Assembly (NCBI GenBank): GCA_947503775.1
Contig: CANNFE010000001.1
Coordinates: forward strand, 248,001 to 312,000
DNA: 64,000 nt
Direction: 5' to 3'
Origin: an uncultured Paracoccaceae bacterium
GTDB lineage: Bacteria; Pseudomonadota; Alphaproteobacteria; Rhodobacterales; Rhodobacteraceae
Numbering within the stretch: position 1 is the first letter of the stretch; each line of letters begins with the position of its first letter. A program made the translations under genes and the position numbers. This document shows, piece after piece, positions 25,536-35,087 of the stretch. Under the pieces are notes generated by a model that did no database searches, was not told where the DNA came from, and worked only from the letters and a program-made list of their open reading frames with translations.

Positions 25536-27380
25536 ATGCTGCGCATCGACGACATCACCTATTCGGTCGAAGGCCGCCCCCTGTTCGAGGGCGCGTCTGC
25601 CGTCATCCCCGAGGGACACAAGGTGGGCCTTGTCGGGCGCAACGGGACAGGCAAGACGACGCTGTTCCGCCTGATCAAGGCCGAGCTGACGCTGGAAGGC
25701 GGATCGATCTCCCTGCCGCGCGGCGCGCGGATGGGCGGTGTCAGCCAGGAGGTGCCGGGATCGGAGGTCTCGCTGATCGATACGGTTCTCGAGGCCGATA
25801 CTGAGCGGGCCGCGCTGCTGTCCGAGCAGACTGAGGATCCGGCGCGGATCGCGGAGATCCAGACGCGGCTGACGGATATCGATGCCTGGTCCGCCGAAGG
25901 GCGCGCCTCTGCCATCCTGAAGGGACTTGGCTTCACCGATGCCGAGCAGCGGATGCCCTGCTCCGCCTTTTCGGGCGGCTGGCGGATGCGCGTCGCTTTG
26001 GCCGGTGTCCTCTTTGCGCAGCCCGATCTGCTGCTGCTGGACGAGCCGACGAACTACCTCGATCTGGAGGGCGCGCTCTGGCTCGAAAGCTATCTGGCGC
26101 GCTATCCTCATACTGTTCTGATTGTCAGCCACGACCGGGGTCTGCTGAACCGGGCGGTGGGCGGCATCCTGCATCTCGATGAACGCAAGCTGGCCTACTA
26201 CACCGGCCCTTACGATCAGTTCGCCCGCCAACGCGCCGAGCAGCGCGCGGTGCAGGCGGCGCAGGCCAAGAAACAGGACGCGCGGCGCGCGCATCTGCAA
26301 AGCTTCGTCGACCGGTTCAAGGCCAAGGCCTCGAAGGCCAAACAGGCGCAGAGCCGGGTCAAGATGCTGGAAAAGATGGAGACGATCCGCGCGCCCGAGG
26401 ATGCCGCGCGCACGGTCTTTACCTTTCCCGAACCCGAAGAGCTGTCGCCGCCCATCATCCGGGTCGAAAACGGCGCGGTCGGGTATGACGGCGCGGAGGT
26501 GCTGAACCGGCTGGATCTGAGGATCGATCAGGACGACCGGATCGCCCTTCTGGGCCGCAATGGCGAAGGCAAGTCGACGCTGTCCAAGCTTCTGTCGGAC
26601 CGGCTTGAGACGATGGCGGGGCGGATCACCCGCGCCTCCAAGCTTAGGATCGGGTATTTCGCGCAGCATCAGGTGGACGAGCTGCGCATCGAGGAAACAC
26701 CGCTGCAACACCTGATGCGTGAGCGGCCCGAGGCCGGTCAGGCCAAAGCACGGGCGCGGCTGGCGGGCTTCGGCCTGGGCGCGGCGCAGGCCGAGACCGA
26801 GGTCGGACGGCTCTCGGGCGGGCAGAAGGCGCGGCTGTCGCTGCTGCTGGCGACGATCGACGCGCCGCATCTGCTGATCCTCGATGAGCCGACGAACCAT
26901 CTGGATATCGAAAGCCGCGAAGCGCTGGTCGAGGCGCTGACCGCCTATTCCGGCGCGGTGATCCTCGTCAGCCACGACATGCATCTGCTGGAGCTTGTGG
27001 CCGACCGGCTTTGGCTGGTGAAGGACGGGCGCGTGACACCTTACGGCGAGGATCTGGCCGCCTATCGCCGGTTCCTTCTGGCAGGCGACAAGCCTCCGAA
27101 GGCGGAGAAACCCGCGCCGAAACGCCCGAAGCCATCACGCGAGGCGATCCTCGAGATGCGCGCGGAGGTCCGCAAATGCGAGGCTCGCGTTGAGAAGCTG
27201 GAAGAGATGCGCGAGAAGCTGGCCAAGAAGCTCGCCGATCCGGCGATGTACGAGGCCGAGAAGATCGGCGAAACCGGCGTATGGCAGAAGAAATATGCTG
27301 AAGTGATGGACGGTCTGGGCCGGGCCGAGACGCTGTGGCTGGCCGCGCAAGACAAGCTGGATCGGGCCGAGGCGGTCTGA
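25536..27380 (+). CDS. ABC-F family ATPase
   Basis: A 614-residue soluble protein with two ABC ATPase domains. Walker A motifs are GRNGTGKTT and GRNGEGKST, the signatures are FSGGW and LSGGQ, and Walker B reads LLLLDEPTNYLD and LLILDEPTNHLD. A charged linker lies between them, and the C terminus is a Lys/Glu coiled coil. This is the YheS/Uup type of ABC-F, which acts on ribosomes rather than as a transporter. It is followed by a MarC gene 2 bp later. Confidence 0.92.
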   Translation: MLRIDDITYSVEGRPLFEGASAVIPEGHKVGLVGRNGTGKTTLFRLIKAELTLEGGSISLPRGARMGGVSQEVPGSEVSLIDTVLEADTERAALLSEQTEDPARIAEIQTRLTDIDAWSAEGRASAILKGLGFTDAEQRMPCSAFSGGWRMRVALAGVLFAQPDLLLLDEPTNYLDLEGALWLESYLARYPHTVLIVSHDRGLLNRAVGGILHLDERKLAYYTGPYDQFARQRAEQRAVQAAQAKKQDARRAHLQSFVDRFKAKASKAKQAQSRVKMLEKMETIRAPEDAARTVFTFPEPEELSPPIIRVENGAVGYDGAEVLNRLDLRIDQDDRIALLGRNGEGKSTLSKLLSDRLETMAGRITRASKLRIGYFAQHQVDELRIEETPLQHLMRERPEAGQAKARARLAGFGLGAAQAETEVGRLSGGQKARLSLLLATIDAPHLLILDEPTNHLDIESREALVEALTAYSGAVILVSHDMHLLELVADRLWLVKDGRVTPYGEDLAAYRRFLLAGDKPPKAEKPAPKRPKPSREAILEMRAEVRKCEARVEKLEEMREKLAKKLADPAMYEAEKIGETGVWQKKYAEVMDGLGRAETLWLAAQDKLDRAEAV

Positions 27381-27382
27381 GA

Positions 27383-28012
27383 ATGGAACTGGCCTTTCTG
27401 ATCACCGCCTTCACGGCGCTCTTTGTTGTGATCGACCCGATCGGGCTGGCCCCCGTCTTTGCGGCGCTGACACAAGGGATGTCCCCTGCCGAGCGGCGCA
27501 AGATCGCGGCCCGCGCCTGCGCGGTGGCCACCGGGATCCTGCTGGTCTTCGCGCTTTTGGGCGAGGCGGTTCTGGAGTTCTTGGGGATCTCCATGCCCGC
27601 CTTCCGGATCGCAGGCGGGATCCTTCTTTTTCTCACGGCGCTCGACATGCTCTTTGAGCGGCGGCAATCCCGGCGGCAATCCCAGGGCGACACGCCGGAC
27701 GAGGACGTGGTGCAGGACCCGTCCGTCTTTCCCATCGCGATCCCGCTGATCGCCGGGCCGGGCGCGATCGCCACGATCATCCTTCTGGTCGGAGAGGCCG
27801 CGACGACGCTGGATGCGGTTCTCGTCGTCGCGATCATGCTGATCACCGTCGGGCTGGTCTTCGGGCTCTTTCTCGTGGCGGGCTATCTGGAGCGTCTTCT
27901 GGGCAAGGTCGGCATCAACGTCGTCACCCGGCTTCTGGGAATGCTGCTCGCCGCGCTGTCGGTGCAGTTCGTTCTCGACGGTCTGGCCTCTTTCGGTCTG
28001 GGCGGGACCTGA
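27383..28012 (+). CDS. MarC family integral membrane protein (UPF0056)
   Basis: A 209-residue protein with six membrane segments. Family motifs are FVVIDPIGLAPVF at the start and FPIAIPLIAGPGAIA in the middle. MarC proteins have no confirmed transport function. The start at 27383 is 2 bp after the ABC-F stop, which suggests co-transcription; an upstream in-frame start at 27335 lies inside the ABC-F gene and is less likely. Confidence 0.9.
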   Translation: MELAFLITAFTALFVVIDPIGLAPVFAALTQGMSPAERRKIAARACAVATGILLVFALLGEAVLEFLGISMPAFRIAGGILLFLTALDMLFERRQSRRQSQGDTPDEDVVQDPSVFPIAIPLIAGPGAIATIILLVGEAATTLDAVLVVAIMLITVGLVFGLFLVAGYLERLLGKVGINVVTRLLGMLLAALSVQFVLDGLASFGLGGT

Positions 28013-28026
28013 CTATATCGGATGCC

Positions 28027-28605
28027 ATGACCGGAGATCAGATCGCCTCGATTATCTACCTCGTGCTCCTTGGCACCGCGGTCGGCGGCTGGTTTTTGGT
28101 GTCCTCGCGCGATCAGATGAACAAGACGCTGCAACATGCGGCGATCTGGGGGCTGATCTTTGTCGGCGTGATCGCCGGCTACGGTCTGTGGGGCGATCTG
28201 GGACCCACCCGCTTTGCTGCGCAAAGCGTGGGCGAGGAAGGCGCGATCAGCGTGCCGCGCTCGCGCGACGGGCATTATTACCTGACGCTCGACATCAATG
28301 AAGAGCCGATCACCTTCGTCGTCGATACCGGCGCGACCGAGATGGTGCTGACGCAGGATGACGCCGAACGCGTCGGGATCGCGCCCGAGACGCTGATGTT
28401 TCTGGGCAGCGCGAATACCGCCAACGGGGTGGTGCGCACGGCGCCGGTCACGCTGGACCGGGTCGAGCTGGCCGGGATCCCCGATTACGACGTGCGCGGC
28501 TGGGTCAATGAAGGCGAGATGCGGGAATCGCTTCTGGGCATGGGCTATCTGCAACGCTTCTCTCGGATCGAGATCGCAGGAGACCGCCTGCTTCTGGAGC
28601 GGTAA
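28027..28605 (+). CDS. Membrane-anchored retropepsin-like aspartic protease (clan AA, TIGR02281 type)
   Basis: A 192-residue protein with two N-terminal membrane segments (about 8-25 and 38-55) and a C-terminal retropepsin-like domain with the catalytic DTG at 100-102 (FVVDTGATEMVL). Such proteins have one active-site Asp and so would act as dimers. Its substrate is unknown. The TAA stop lies inside the first of three palindromes. Confidence 0.88.
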   Translation: MTGDQIASIIYLVLLGTAVGGWFLVSSRDQMNKTLQHAAIWGLIFVGVIAGYGLWGDLGPTRFAAQSVGEEGAISVPRSRDGHYYLTLDINEEPITFVVDTGATEMVLTQDDAERVGIAPETLMFLGSANTANGVVRTAPVTLDRVELAGIPDYDVRGWVNEGEMRESLLGMGYLQRFSRIEIAGDRLLLER

Positions 28606-28626
28606 AACTCTTCGTCGAAGAGTTTT
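28604..28626. repeat. Perfect palindrome 1, bidirectional terminator candidate
   Basis: An 11-bp arm pair AAAACTCTTCG and CGAAGAGTTTT with one base between. In RNA it forms a hairpin with A-tract before and T-tract after on both strands, as expected for a bidirectional terminator. It includes the last bases of the aspartic protease stop codon. Confidence 0.75.
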
Positions 28627-28659
28627 CGGAGTCCGGAATGACAGTTGCCACCCGCGAGG

Positions 28660-28681
28660 CAGATTTTTCTAGAAAAATCTG
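28660..28681. repeat. Perfect palindrome 2
   Basis: A 22-bp perfect palindrome with centre TCTAGA (arms CAGATTTTTCT). It lies between the aspartic protease gene and holC, among three palindromes in about 100 bp. It is AT-rich compared with its surroundings. Confidence 0.7.
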
Positions 28682-28686
28682 ACGTC

Positions 28687-28708
28687 AAAATCCTTCTAGA
28701 AGGATTTT
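28687..28708. repeat. Perfect palindrome 3, bidirectional terminator candidate
   Basis: A 22-bp perfect palindrome (arms AAAATCCTTCT, centre TCTAGA) with a T-tract on each outer side. Its last two bases overlap the holC stop codon on the minus strand, as palindrome 1 does with the opposing gene. Confidence 0.75.
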
Positions 28709-29159
28709 ACCGCTTCCGTTCCCAGCGTCCGCTGTCCTGAGACCAGTATTGCGCCTCGACATCCGCTGCCGTCAGCGCCTTCCATTGGCCGCGCGCCTGA
28801 TCGAGCGCGGCGCCGTCGGTTCCGTCGAAGATGACGCAGACCCGCTCCATCGCAGCACAATCGTCCGGCGTGACCTCCGCGCCGCTCACCGTCATCAGGC
28901 AGACCGCGCCGTTGGGCGCATCGTCCCCTGTCGTCAGCAGTACTGGTTGGTCCGCATCATGCGCGCCATCCGCGATGCCGTGGGCGGGAAATTCCTCTTC
29001 CGGGCCGGACCAAAGCGCCTTGTCCAGCCCCTCCAGACGGCTTGCATCTCCTACCCGAACCGCGACGCGCCAGCCTGCCCCGCGCGCCCGCGCGACAAGC
29101 TGCGGCAGCGCGGTCTCGAGCGGCTGATGCGTCAGGTGATAGAAATAGGCCGCGCCCAT
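28707..29159 (-). CDS. holC: DNA polymerase III chi subunit
   Basis: A 150-residue protein that begins with the family pattern AAYFYHLTHQPLETALPQL and ends with a conserved basic/aromatic tail (QYWSQDSGRWERK). Chi links the clamp loader with SSB. The start overlaps the pepA stop (TGATG), so pepA and holC form an operon. Confidence 0.92.
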   Translation of the reverse strand: MGAAYFYHLTHQPLETALPQLVARARGAGWRVAVRVGDASRLEGLDKALWSGPEEEFPAHGIADGAHDADQPVLLTTGDDAPNGAVCLMTVSGAEVTPDDCAAMERVCVIFDGTDGAALDQARGQWKALTAADVEAQYWSQDSGRWERKR

Positions 29160-30628
29160 CAGCCTTCGTAGCGGTCCGCAATCAGCCGGTCGAGCGCGAG
29201 AATGCCCCATCCCGTCGCGCCCTTAGGCGCCAGCTCGGTGCTGTCCTTGCGACTGGCCACGCCCGCGATGTCCAGATGCATCCAGGGCACGTCGTCCTTG
29301 ACGAACCGCTGCAGGAACTGCGCCGCCGTGATCGAGCCTGCCGCGCGCCCGCCGACATTCTTCATATCCGCGATCCGGCTCTTGAGCTGCTTGTCATAGG
29401 CAGCCCCCAGCGGCAGTTGCCAGGCGCCTTCCCCTTCGGCCTTGGCGGCTTTCAGGAACGCGCCCGCAAACTCGTCGTCATTGGTGAAGACGCCTGCCTT
29501 TTCGTTGCCCAACGCGATGATGATCGCCCCGGTCAGCGTCGCCAGATCGACGATCCCGGAGGGCGAGAACCGCTCTTGCGCATACCAAAGAACATCGGCC
29601 AGAACGAGGCGGCCTTCGGCATCGGTATTGATGATCTCGACGGTGTCGCCCTTCATGGAGGTCACCACATCGCCGGGGCGCGTCGCGGTGCCCGAAGGCA
29701 TGTTTTCCACGATGCCGACAAGTCCCACGACATTGGCCTTGGCCTTGCGCATCGCGAGAGCCTTCATGACGCCCGCGACGGTGCCCGCACCGCCCATATC
29801 CATCGTCATGTCTTCCATCCCGGCGGCAGGCTTGATGCTGATCCCGCCGGTATCGAAGACGACGCCCTTGCCGATCAGCGCCAGCGGCGGCTCGTCCCCG
29901 CCGCCCTGCCAGTCCATTACGACGACCTTCGAGGGCGAGGCCGATCCCTGCCCCACGCTCAAAAGCAGATTCATCCCCAGCGCGCCCAGCTTGTCCTCGT
30001 CCAGCACTTCGACCTTGAGGCCCAGATCGCTCATCTCGGCCAGGCGATGCGCGAATTCGGTCGTGGTCAGCACATTGGCGGGCTCGTTGACCAGATCGCG
30101 CGTGAGAAAGATCCCCGAGGCCAGCGCATTGACGCGCGCGGCATCGACCGTATCTGGTTTGCCCAGCATCAGCGTGATCGGCTCGGCCCCGTCCCCGGGT
30201 TCGGATTTGCGGATATCGAAATTATAGCCGCGCAGCACCAGACCCAGCGCCAGCGCCTCGGCCTTGGCGACGCTGTGCCCCAGCACCAGAAGCGGCCCCT
30301 TCCCGCGGCTGGAGGCAATCGCCGCCCCCGTCTTGCGCGCCGTCAACGCATCCGCGCGAGGATCGAGCTTGGCAATCAGAACGCCGGTCGCCGCAAGGCC
30401 CGCCGGATAGGCGATGGTCGTGACGTCGCCCGCCGACATCTTCTCCCACTCCTTGCCTTCGGTCAGGCGCGCGATGGCGCCTTTCATCCGGCTGTTGACC
30501 CGCCGCGCGCTGGGATTGAGCGTGCCGTCCTCGGCCACGAGAACCGCGATGCGTCCGTCATGATCGGCAACGGCATCGAGATCGGTTTCTTTCACGTCGA
30601 GGGTCACGGGATCGGTCATCGGGGTCAT
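29159..30628 (-). CDS. pepA: Leucyl aminopeptidase
   Basis: A 489-residue M17 family enzyme. The signature NTDAEGRLVLAD is at about residue 330, preceded by KGVVFDTGG and followed by ATLTGA; these carry the two-metal site. It releases N-terminal residues from peptides in the cytoplasm. It is divergent from lptF with about 130 bp between and is followed by holC. Confidence 0.95.
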   Translation of the reverse strand: MTPMTDPVTLDVKETDLDAVADHDGRIAVLVAEDGTLNPSARRVNSRMKGAIARLTEGKEWEKMSAGDVTTIAYPAGLAATGVLIAKLDPRADALTARKTGAAIASSRGKGPLLVLGHSVAKAEALALGLVLRGYNFDIRKSEPGDGAEPITLMLGKPDTVDAARVNALASGIFLTRDLVNEPANVLTTTEFAHRLAEMSDLGLKVEVLDEDKLGALGMNLLLSVGQGSASPSKVVVMDWQGGGDEPPLALIGKGVVFDTGGISIKPAAGMEDMTMDMGGAGTVAGVMKALAMRKAKANVVGLVGIVENMPSGTATRPGDVVTSMKGDTVEIINTDAEGRLVLADVLWYAQERFSPSGIVDLATLTGAIIIALGNEKAGVFTNDDEFAGAFLKAAKAEGEGAWQLPLGAAYDKQLKSRIADMKNVGGRAAGSITAAQFLQRFVKDDVPWMHLDIAGVASRKDSTELAPKGATGWGILALDRLIADRYEG

Positions 30629-30758
30629 GTCCTTTCAACATCAGGCGGGGTCCTGCCCGACGGCTTATCCGGTCGGGCCGGGCAATCGCAATAGCGGTTC
30701 ACCTCGGGCGGGAAATCGGCTAGCGAAAAGAGCCAGTCAGACGAAGGACCCCTGCCCC

Positions 30759-31877
30759 TTGGCGCGCATCGATCGCTATATGCTGTCCCAGCTGATGGTG
30801 CTTTTCGGGTTCTTCAGCCTGATCCTGGTGCTGGTCTACTGGGTGAACCGCGCCGTGATCCTCTTTGACCAGCTCATCGCGGACGGACAATCGGCAGGCG
30901 TGTTCCTGGAATTCACCGCGCTGTCATTGCCGAATGTCATCCGCCTCGTTCTGCCGATCTCGGCCTTTGCGGCCTCGGTCTATGTCACCAATCGCATGAC
31001 CTCGGAAAGCGAGCTTGTCGTGCTGCGCGCGACCGGGCACAGCGCGCTGCGGCTGGCGCGGCCCGTTCTGATCTTCGGGGTGATCGTCACCACCCTGATG
31101 AGCGTTCTGGTCCATATGCTGACGCCGCTGTCGCTCTCGCAGCTCAATGACCGCGAGGCGGAAATCGCCGAGAACATCACCGCCCGCCTGCTGACCGAAG
31201 GCACTTTCCTGAACCCCGCCGACGGCCTGACCTTCTACATCCGCGATATCACCTCGGACGGAGAGCTGCTGGACGTCTTTCTCTCGGACACCCGCAACCC
31301 GGCCGAACATGTGACCTACACCGCCGAGCAGGCCTATCTGCTGCGCACCGAGACCGGGCCGCGTCTGGTCATGGTCTCGGGCCTGGCGCAAACGCTTCGG
31401 GTGGCCGATCAGAGGCTCTTCACCACCAGCTTTTCCAACTTCACCTACGATATCGGCGGGCTGATGGAACGCTCCGAGCGCAACCGGCGCAACGTGCGCG
31501 AGATCTCGACGCTGTCGCTCTTTGAGGCGTCCGAGCAAACGCAAACGCTCACCCGCCGCAGCGCGCCCGAACTTCAACGGACCGCCCATATCCGGATCGT
31601 CGAGGCGAGCCTTGCGACCGTCGCCGCGCTCATCGGCTTCTCGACCCTTCTGACGGGACGGTTTTCGCGGTTCGGGGTCGGGCGCCGGATCATCCTTGCG
31701 ATCTTCCTTCTGATCGCGGTCAAGGCGCTCGAAAGCGTCATTCTGGGCCTGACGGAAGATAACGATGAGGCCTGGCCGCTCCTTTACCTGCCGGTCGCAG
31801 CGGGGCTCGCCATTGGCGGGCTGCAACTGGCCAGCACGTCGCGCTTGGCCCCCCGGCTCTCGGTGCGGCCCGCATGA
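30759..31877 (+). CDS. lptF: LPS export ABC transporter permease LptF
   Basis: A 372-residue YjgP/YjgQ-family protein with three N-terminal and three C-terminal membrane segments and a periplasmic domain between. It forms LptB2FG with LptG and moves LPS from the inner membrane to the Lpt bridge. I start it at a TTG at 30759 (LARIDRYMLSQL) because GAAGGA is about 10 bases upstream and the first helix follows directly. It overlaps lptG by 4 bp. Confidence 0.93.
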   Translation: MARIDRYMLSQLMVLFGFFSLILVLVYWVNRAVILFDQLIADGQSAGVFLEFTALSLPNVIRLVLPISAFAASVYVTNRMTSESELVVLRATGHSALRLARPVLIFGVIVTTLMSVLVHMLTPLSLSQLNDREAEIAENITARLLTEGTFLNPADGLTFYIRDITSDGELLDVFLSDTRNPAEHVTYTAEQAYLLRTETGPRLVMVSGLAQTLRVADQRLFTTSFSNFTYDIGGLMERSERNRRNVREISTLSLFEASEQTQTLTRRSAPELQRTAHIRIVEASLATVAALIGFSTLLTGRFSRFGVGRRIILAIFLLIAVKALESVILGLTEDNDEAWPLLYLPVAAGLAIGGLQLASTSRLAPRLSVRPA

Positions 31878-32971
31878 TCCTGCATTTCTACTTCGCCCGC
31901 CGCTTCGCGCGCAGCTTCGGCGGCGTTTTCGCGATCTTTTTCCTGATCCTCGCCTTTCTCGATCTTATCGACCAGCTCAGCAAATTTGCGGGCGAAGGCG
32001 CCGGCTTTGCGGCCATCATCGGCCTGACGCTACTCAACACGCCCGAAGGGCTCTACCGGATCCTGCCGCTGATCATGGTCCTGGCGACCATCGCTCTTTT
32101 TCTGTCGCTGGCCCGGTCCTCCGAGATGGTCGTCACCCGCGCCGCCGGACGATCGGCATTGCGCAGCCTGATCGCGCCGGTGATCGTGGCCTTCGTGATC
32201 GGCGCTCTGGGCGTGGCGATCTTCAATCCCATCGTTGCAGCCACGAGCCAGGAATACGAGCGACGGGCGGACAGCGTCGAACGGGGCGGCACGTCGATCC
32301 TGACCCTGCGCGACGAAGGGCTGTGGCTGCGGCAGGGCCTCGGCGATCGCCAGACGGTCATCCGCGCCGAACGCGCCTCTCTGGATGGAACCGAGCTTTT
32401 GGGCGCTTCCTTCGTGGTCTTCGCCGAAGATATCGGCCCCATCCGCCGGATCGAGGCCGAACGCGCGGTTCTGGCAGACGGCGCCTGGGCGCTAGAGAAC
32501 GCCAAATCCTGGCCGCTGGTCTCGAGCCTCAATCCCGAAAGCGCAGCGACCTTGCACGACAGGCTCAGCCTGCCGTCCACGCTGACGCGTGATCAGATCC
32601 GCGACCGGCTCGGCACGCCCTCCTCAATCCCGATCTGGGAGCTTCCCGATTTCATCGCGCAGCTCGAACGGGCGGGCTTTTCCGCGCAGCGCCATCAGGT
32701 CTGGTTCCAGATGGAGCTGGCCCTGCCGGTCTTTCTGGTCTCGATGCTGCTCGTCGCCGCCGGTCTGACAATGCGCCATCAGCGCGGCGGGCGCACCGGC
32801 ATTGCCGTTCTGACCGCCGTCATGCTGGGCTTCGGGCTCTATTTTCTGCGCAACTTCGCGCAGATCCTGGGCGAGAACGGTCAGATCCCCGCCCTTCTGG
32901 CCGCCTGGATCCCGCCGATTGCCGCGATCTGCCTCGCGCTTGGCCTGCTGCTGCATCTCGAGGACGGATGA
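31874..32971 (+). CDS. lptG: LPS export ABC transporter permease LptG
   Basis: A 365-residue YjgP/YjgQ-family membrane protein, the partner of LptF. The first helix starts ILHFYFARRFARSFGG, a long periplasmic domain follows, and three C-terminal helices complete it. It overlaps lptF and lptD by 4 bp each, so the three outer-membrane genes are translated together. Confidence 0.93.
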   Translation: MILHFYFARRFARSFGGVFAIFFLILAFLDLIDQLSKFAGEGAGFAAIIGLTLLNTPEGLYRILPLIMVLATIALFLSLARSSEMVVTRAAGRSALRSLIAPVIVAFVIGALGVAIFNPIVAATSQEYERRADSVERGGTSILTLRDEGLWLRQGLGDRQTVIRAERASLDGTELLGASFVVFAEDIGPIRRIEAERAVLADGAWALENAKSWPLVSSLNPESAATLHDRLSLPSTLTRDQIRDRLGTPSSIPIWELPDFIAQLERAGFSAQRHQVWFQMELALPVFLVSMLLVAAGLTMRHQRGGRTGIAVLTAVMLGFGLYFLRNFAQILGENGQIPALLAAWIPPIAAICLALGLLLHLEDG

Positions 32972-35076
32972 TGCGTACGCTTCTGGCCGCCATCCTTTGC
33001 CTGCTGCCGATGCTCGTCCATGCGCAGGGCGCGGCAACGCTGGTCGCGGACCGCGTCTTTATCGAAGGCGAGGATCGCCTGATCGCCGAGGGCAATGTCG
33101 AAGTGCTCTACGACGGCACCCGCCTGACCGCGTCGCGCGTGATCTTTGACGAGCCCAGCGATACCCTGACCATCGACGGGCCGATCGTGATCGAAACGCC
33201 GGATGGCACGATCCTTCTGGCCGATCAGGGGCAGATCCAGCCGACGCTCGAAAACGGCTTGCTGCGCGGCGCGCGGCTGGTGCTGGACCGGCAGTTGCAA
33301 CTGGCCGCCACGCAGATCGACCGGGTCGAAGGGCGCTACAGCCAGCTTTACAAAAGCTCCGTGACGTCCTGCACGGTCTGCGGCACGCGCGCGCCGCTCT
33401 GGTCGATCCGGGCCGAGCGGATCATCCATGACGAAGAGGAGCGGCAGCTTTATCTTGAAAACGCCCAATTCCTGATCCGCGACATCCCGATCCTGTGGCT
33501 GCCCCGCGCGCGCCTGCCCGACCCCACGCTCGAACGCGCCACCGGACTTCTGGTCCCCGAGATCCGGTTCAGCAGCGAGCTGGGAACGGGGATCAAGCTG
33601 CCCTATTTCATCACGCTCGGCCGCAGCCGCGATCTGACGCTGACCCCCTATCTCGCGCCCGGCACCCGCACGCTGGACTTTCGCTACCGCCAGGCTTTCC
33701 GCGCGGGCGATCTGACCATCCAAGGCGCAATCACCGACGACGATATTCTGCCAGACGAGGCGCGCGGCTACCTGTCGGTGCTCGGCGAGTTCGAGATCAG
33801 GCCAAAGACCGATCTGCTTTTCGATATCACGACCGTTTCGGACAATGCCTATCTGCTGGACTATGGCATCAGCGGATCGGACACGGTCGAAAGCCGGATC
33901 GAGCTGGTCCGGACCGAGCGGGATCTCTTCGCCTCCGCCGCTCTCGTTAATCTCGAATACCTCCGCGACAACCAGAACAACGCCGATGAGCCTAACCTGA
34001 TCGGAGATCTGTCCGTCGAACAGCGCCTCTTTCCCGCCGCCGGAGGAGAGCTGCGCGCCGGGCTCGACGGGCGCATCCTTTACCGCGCCTCCGACGATCT
34101 GGGCGTGGAGGGGCGCGATCTGGTGCGGCTTGGCACGTCGCTGTCCTATCGGCGCGATAGGATCACAGCGGAGGGTCTGAGGCTGACCGCCGAAGGCGCG
34201 CTTTTCGCCGATTACTTCACCGTCGGGCAGGACAATGATGTCGAAGAAAGCGCCCTGCGGGTGACGCCGACCGCCGCACTCACCCTGCGCTACCCGCTCA
34301 GCCGGACCCGTCCGTCCGGCGCAACCGAACTGCTGGAGCCCGTGGCGCAACTCGTCTGGTCCGATAGCGGCGATCAGGACGATCTGGCCAACGAGGACAG
34401 CACCCGCGCCGATCTCGACGAAGGCAATCTCTTCGCGCTCGACCGGTTTCCCGGCGGCGATCTGCGCGAGGACGGGCTGCGTGCCAATCTCGGGGTCAGC
34501 TGGACCCGCTACGATCCGCGCGGCTGGTCCTCGACCCTCACCCTCGGCCGGGTCCTGCGCGCCGAGGATGCCACGCGGTTCAGCGACACATCGGGCCTGA
34601 GCGGCCAGCAATCGGACTGGCTGCTCTCGGGGCAGATCCGGTTTTCGGACAATCTGACCCTGGCCAGCCGATCCCTGATCGAGGAGGATTTCGACTTCGG
34701 CGCCTCCGAAACCCGGCTCGAATTCGACAGCCCCTTCGTCGATGTGTCCGCCAGCCATATCTGGCTGGCCGCAGATCCTGAGATCGACCGCGACGATGCG
34801 GTATCCGAATGGGCGATGGAGGCCGCTTATCGCCTTTCGCGAAGCTGGGAAGTGTCCGCCGATGCGCGCTACGATATCCGCGCCAGCAGCCCCGTCGATG
34901 CCGGGCTGGGGCTGATCTACCGCAACGAATGCGTGGAGGTCGACCTTTCCCTCTCGCGCCGCTACACAAGCTCCGATACGGTCGATCCGACCACTGATTT
35001 CGACATAACGGTCGGTCTGCGCGGCTTCTCCGCAGGCCGCTCCGCAGACGGTCTTGCAGGCCGCTGCCGCAACTGA
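32968..35076 (+). CDS. lptD: LPS assembly outer membrane protein LptD
   Basis: A 702-residue protein with a signal peptide ending VHAQG, an N-terminal OstA/LptA-like beta-jellyroll (about 25-150) and a large C-terminal beta-barrel (about 250-702). Two cysteines (SCTVCG, about 132-135) and others near the C terminus (NECVEV, GRCRN) could form the disulfides needed for LptD function. It inserts LPS into the outer leaflet of the outer membrane. It sits between lptG and surA, whose product helps its folding. Confidence 0.94.
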   Translation: MMRTLLAAILCLLPMLVHAQGAATLVADRVFIEGEDRLIAEGNVEVLYDGTRLTASRVIFDEPSDTLTIDGPIVIETPDGTILLADQGQIQPTLENGLLRGARLVLDRQLQLAATQIDRVEGRYSQLYKSSVTSCTVCGTRAPLWSIRAERIIHDEEERQLYLENAQFLIRDIPILWLPRARLPDPTLERATGLLVPEIRFSSELGTGIKLPYFITLGRSRDLTLTPYLAPGTRTLDFRYRQAFRAGDLTIQGAITDDDILPDEARGYLSVLGEFEIRPKTDLLFDITTVSDNAYLLDYGISGSDTVESRIELVRTERDLFASAALVNLEYLRDNQNNADEPNLIGDLSVEQRLFPAAGGELRAGLDGRILYRASDDLGVEGRDLVRLGTSLSYRRDRITAEGLRLTAEGALFADYFTVGQDNDVEESALRVTPTAALTLRYPLSRTRPSGATELLEPVAQLVWSDSGDQDDLANEDSTRADLDEGNLFALDRFPGGDLREDGLRANLGVSWTRYDPRGWSSTLTLGRVLRAEDATRFSDTSGLSGQQSDWLLSGQIRFSDNLTLASRSLIEEDFDFGASETRLEFDSPFVDVSASHIWLAADPEIDRDDAVSEWAMEAAYRLSRSWEVSADARYDIRASSPVDAGLGLIYRNECVEVDLSLSRRYTSSDTVDPTTDFDITVGLRGFSAGRSADGLAGRCRN

Positions 35077-35087
35077 CAGGGGCCCCG

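Noticed and set aside
29042-30694. 550-codon plus-strand frame over pepA
   Set aside because: Arg/Pro/His-rich antisense of pepA, a GC-rich artefact.
32881-34758. 625-codon open frame on the minus strand
   Set aside because: Antisense to the whole lptD gene; composition follows the real gene in reverse, with no recognisable domain.
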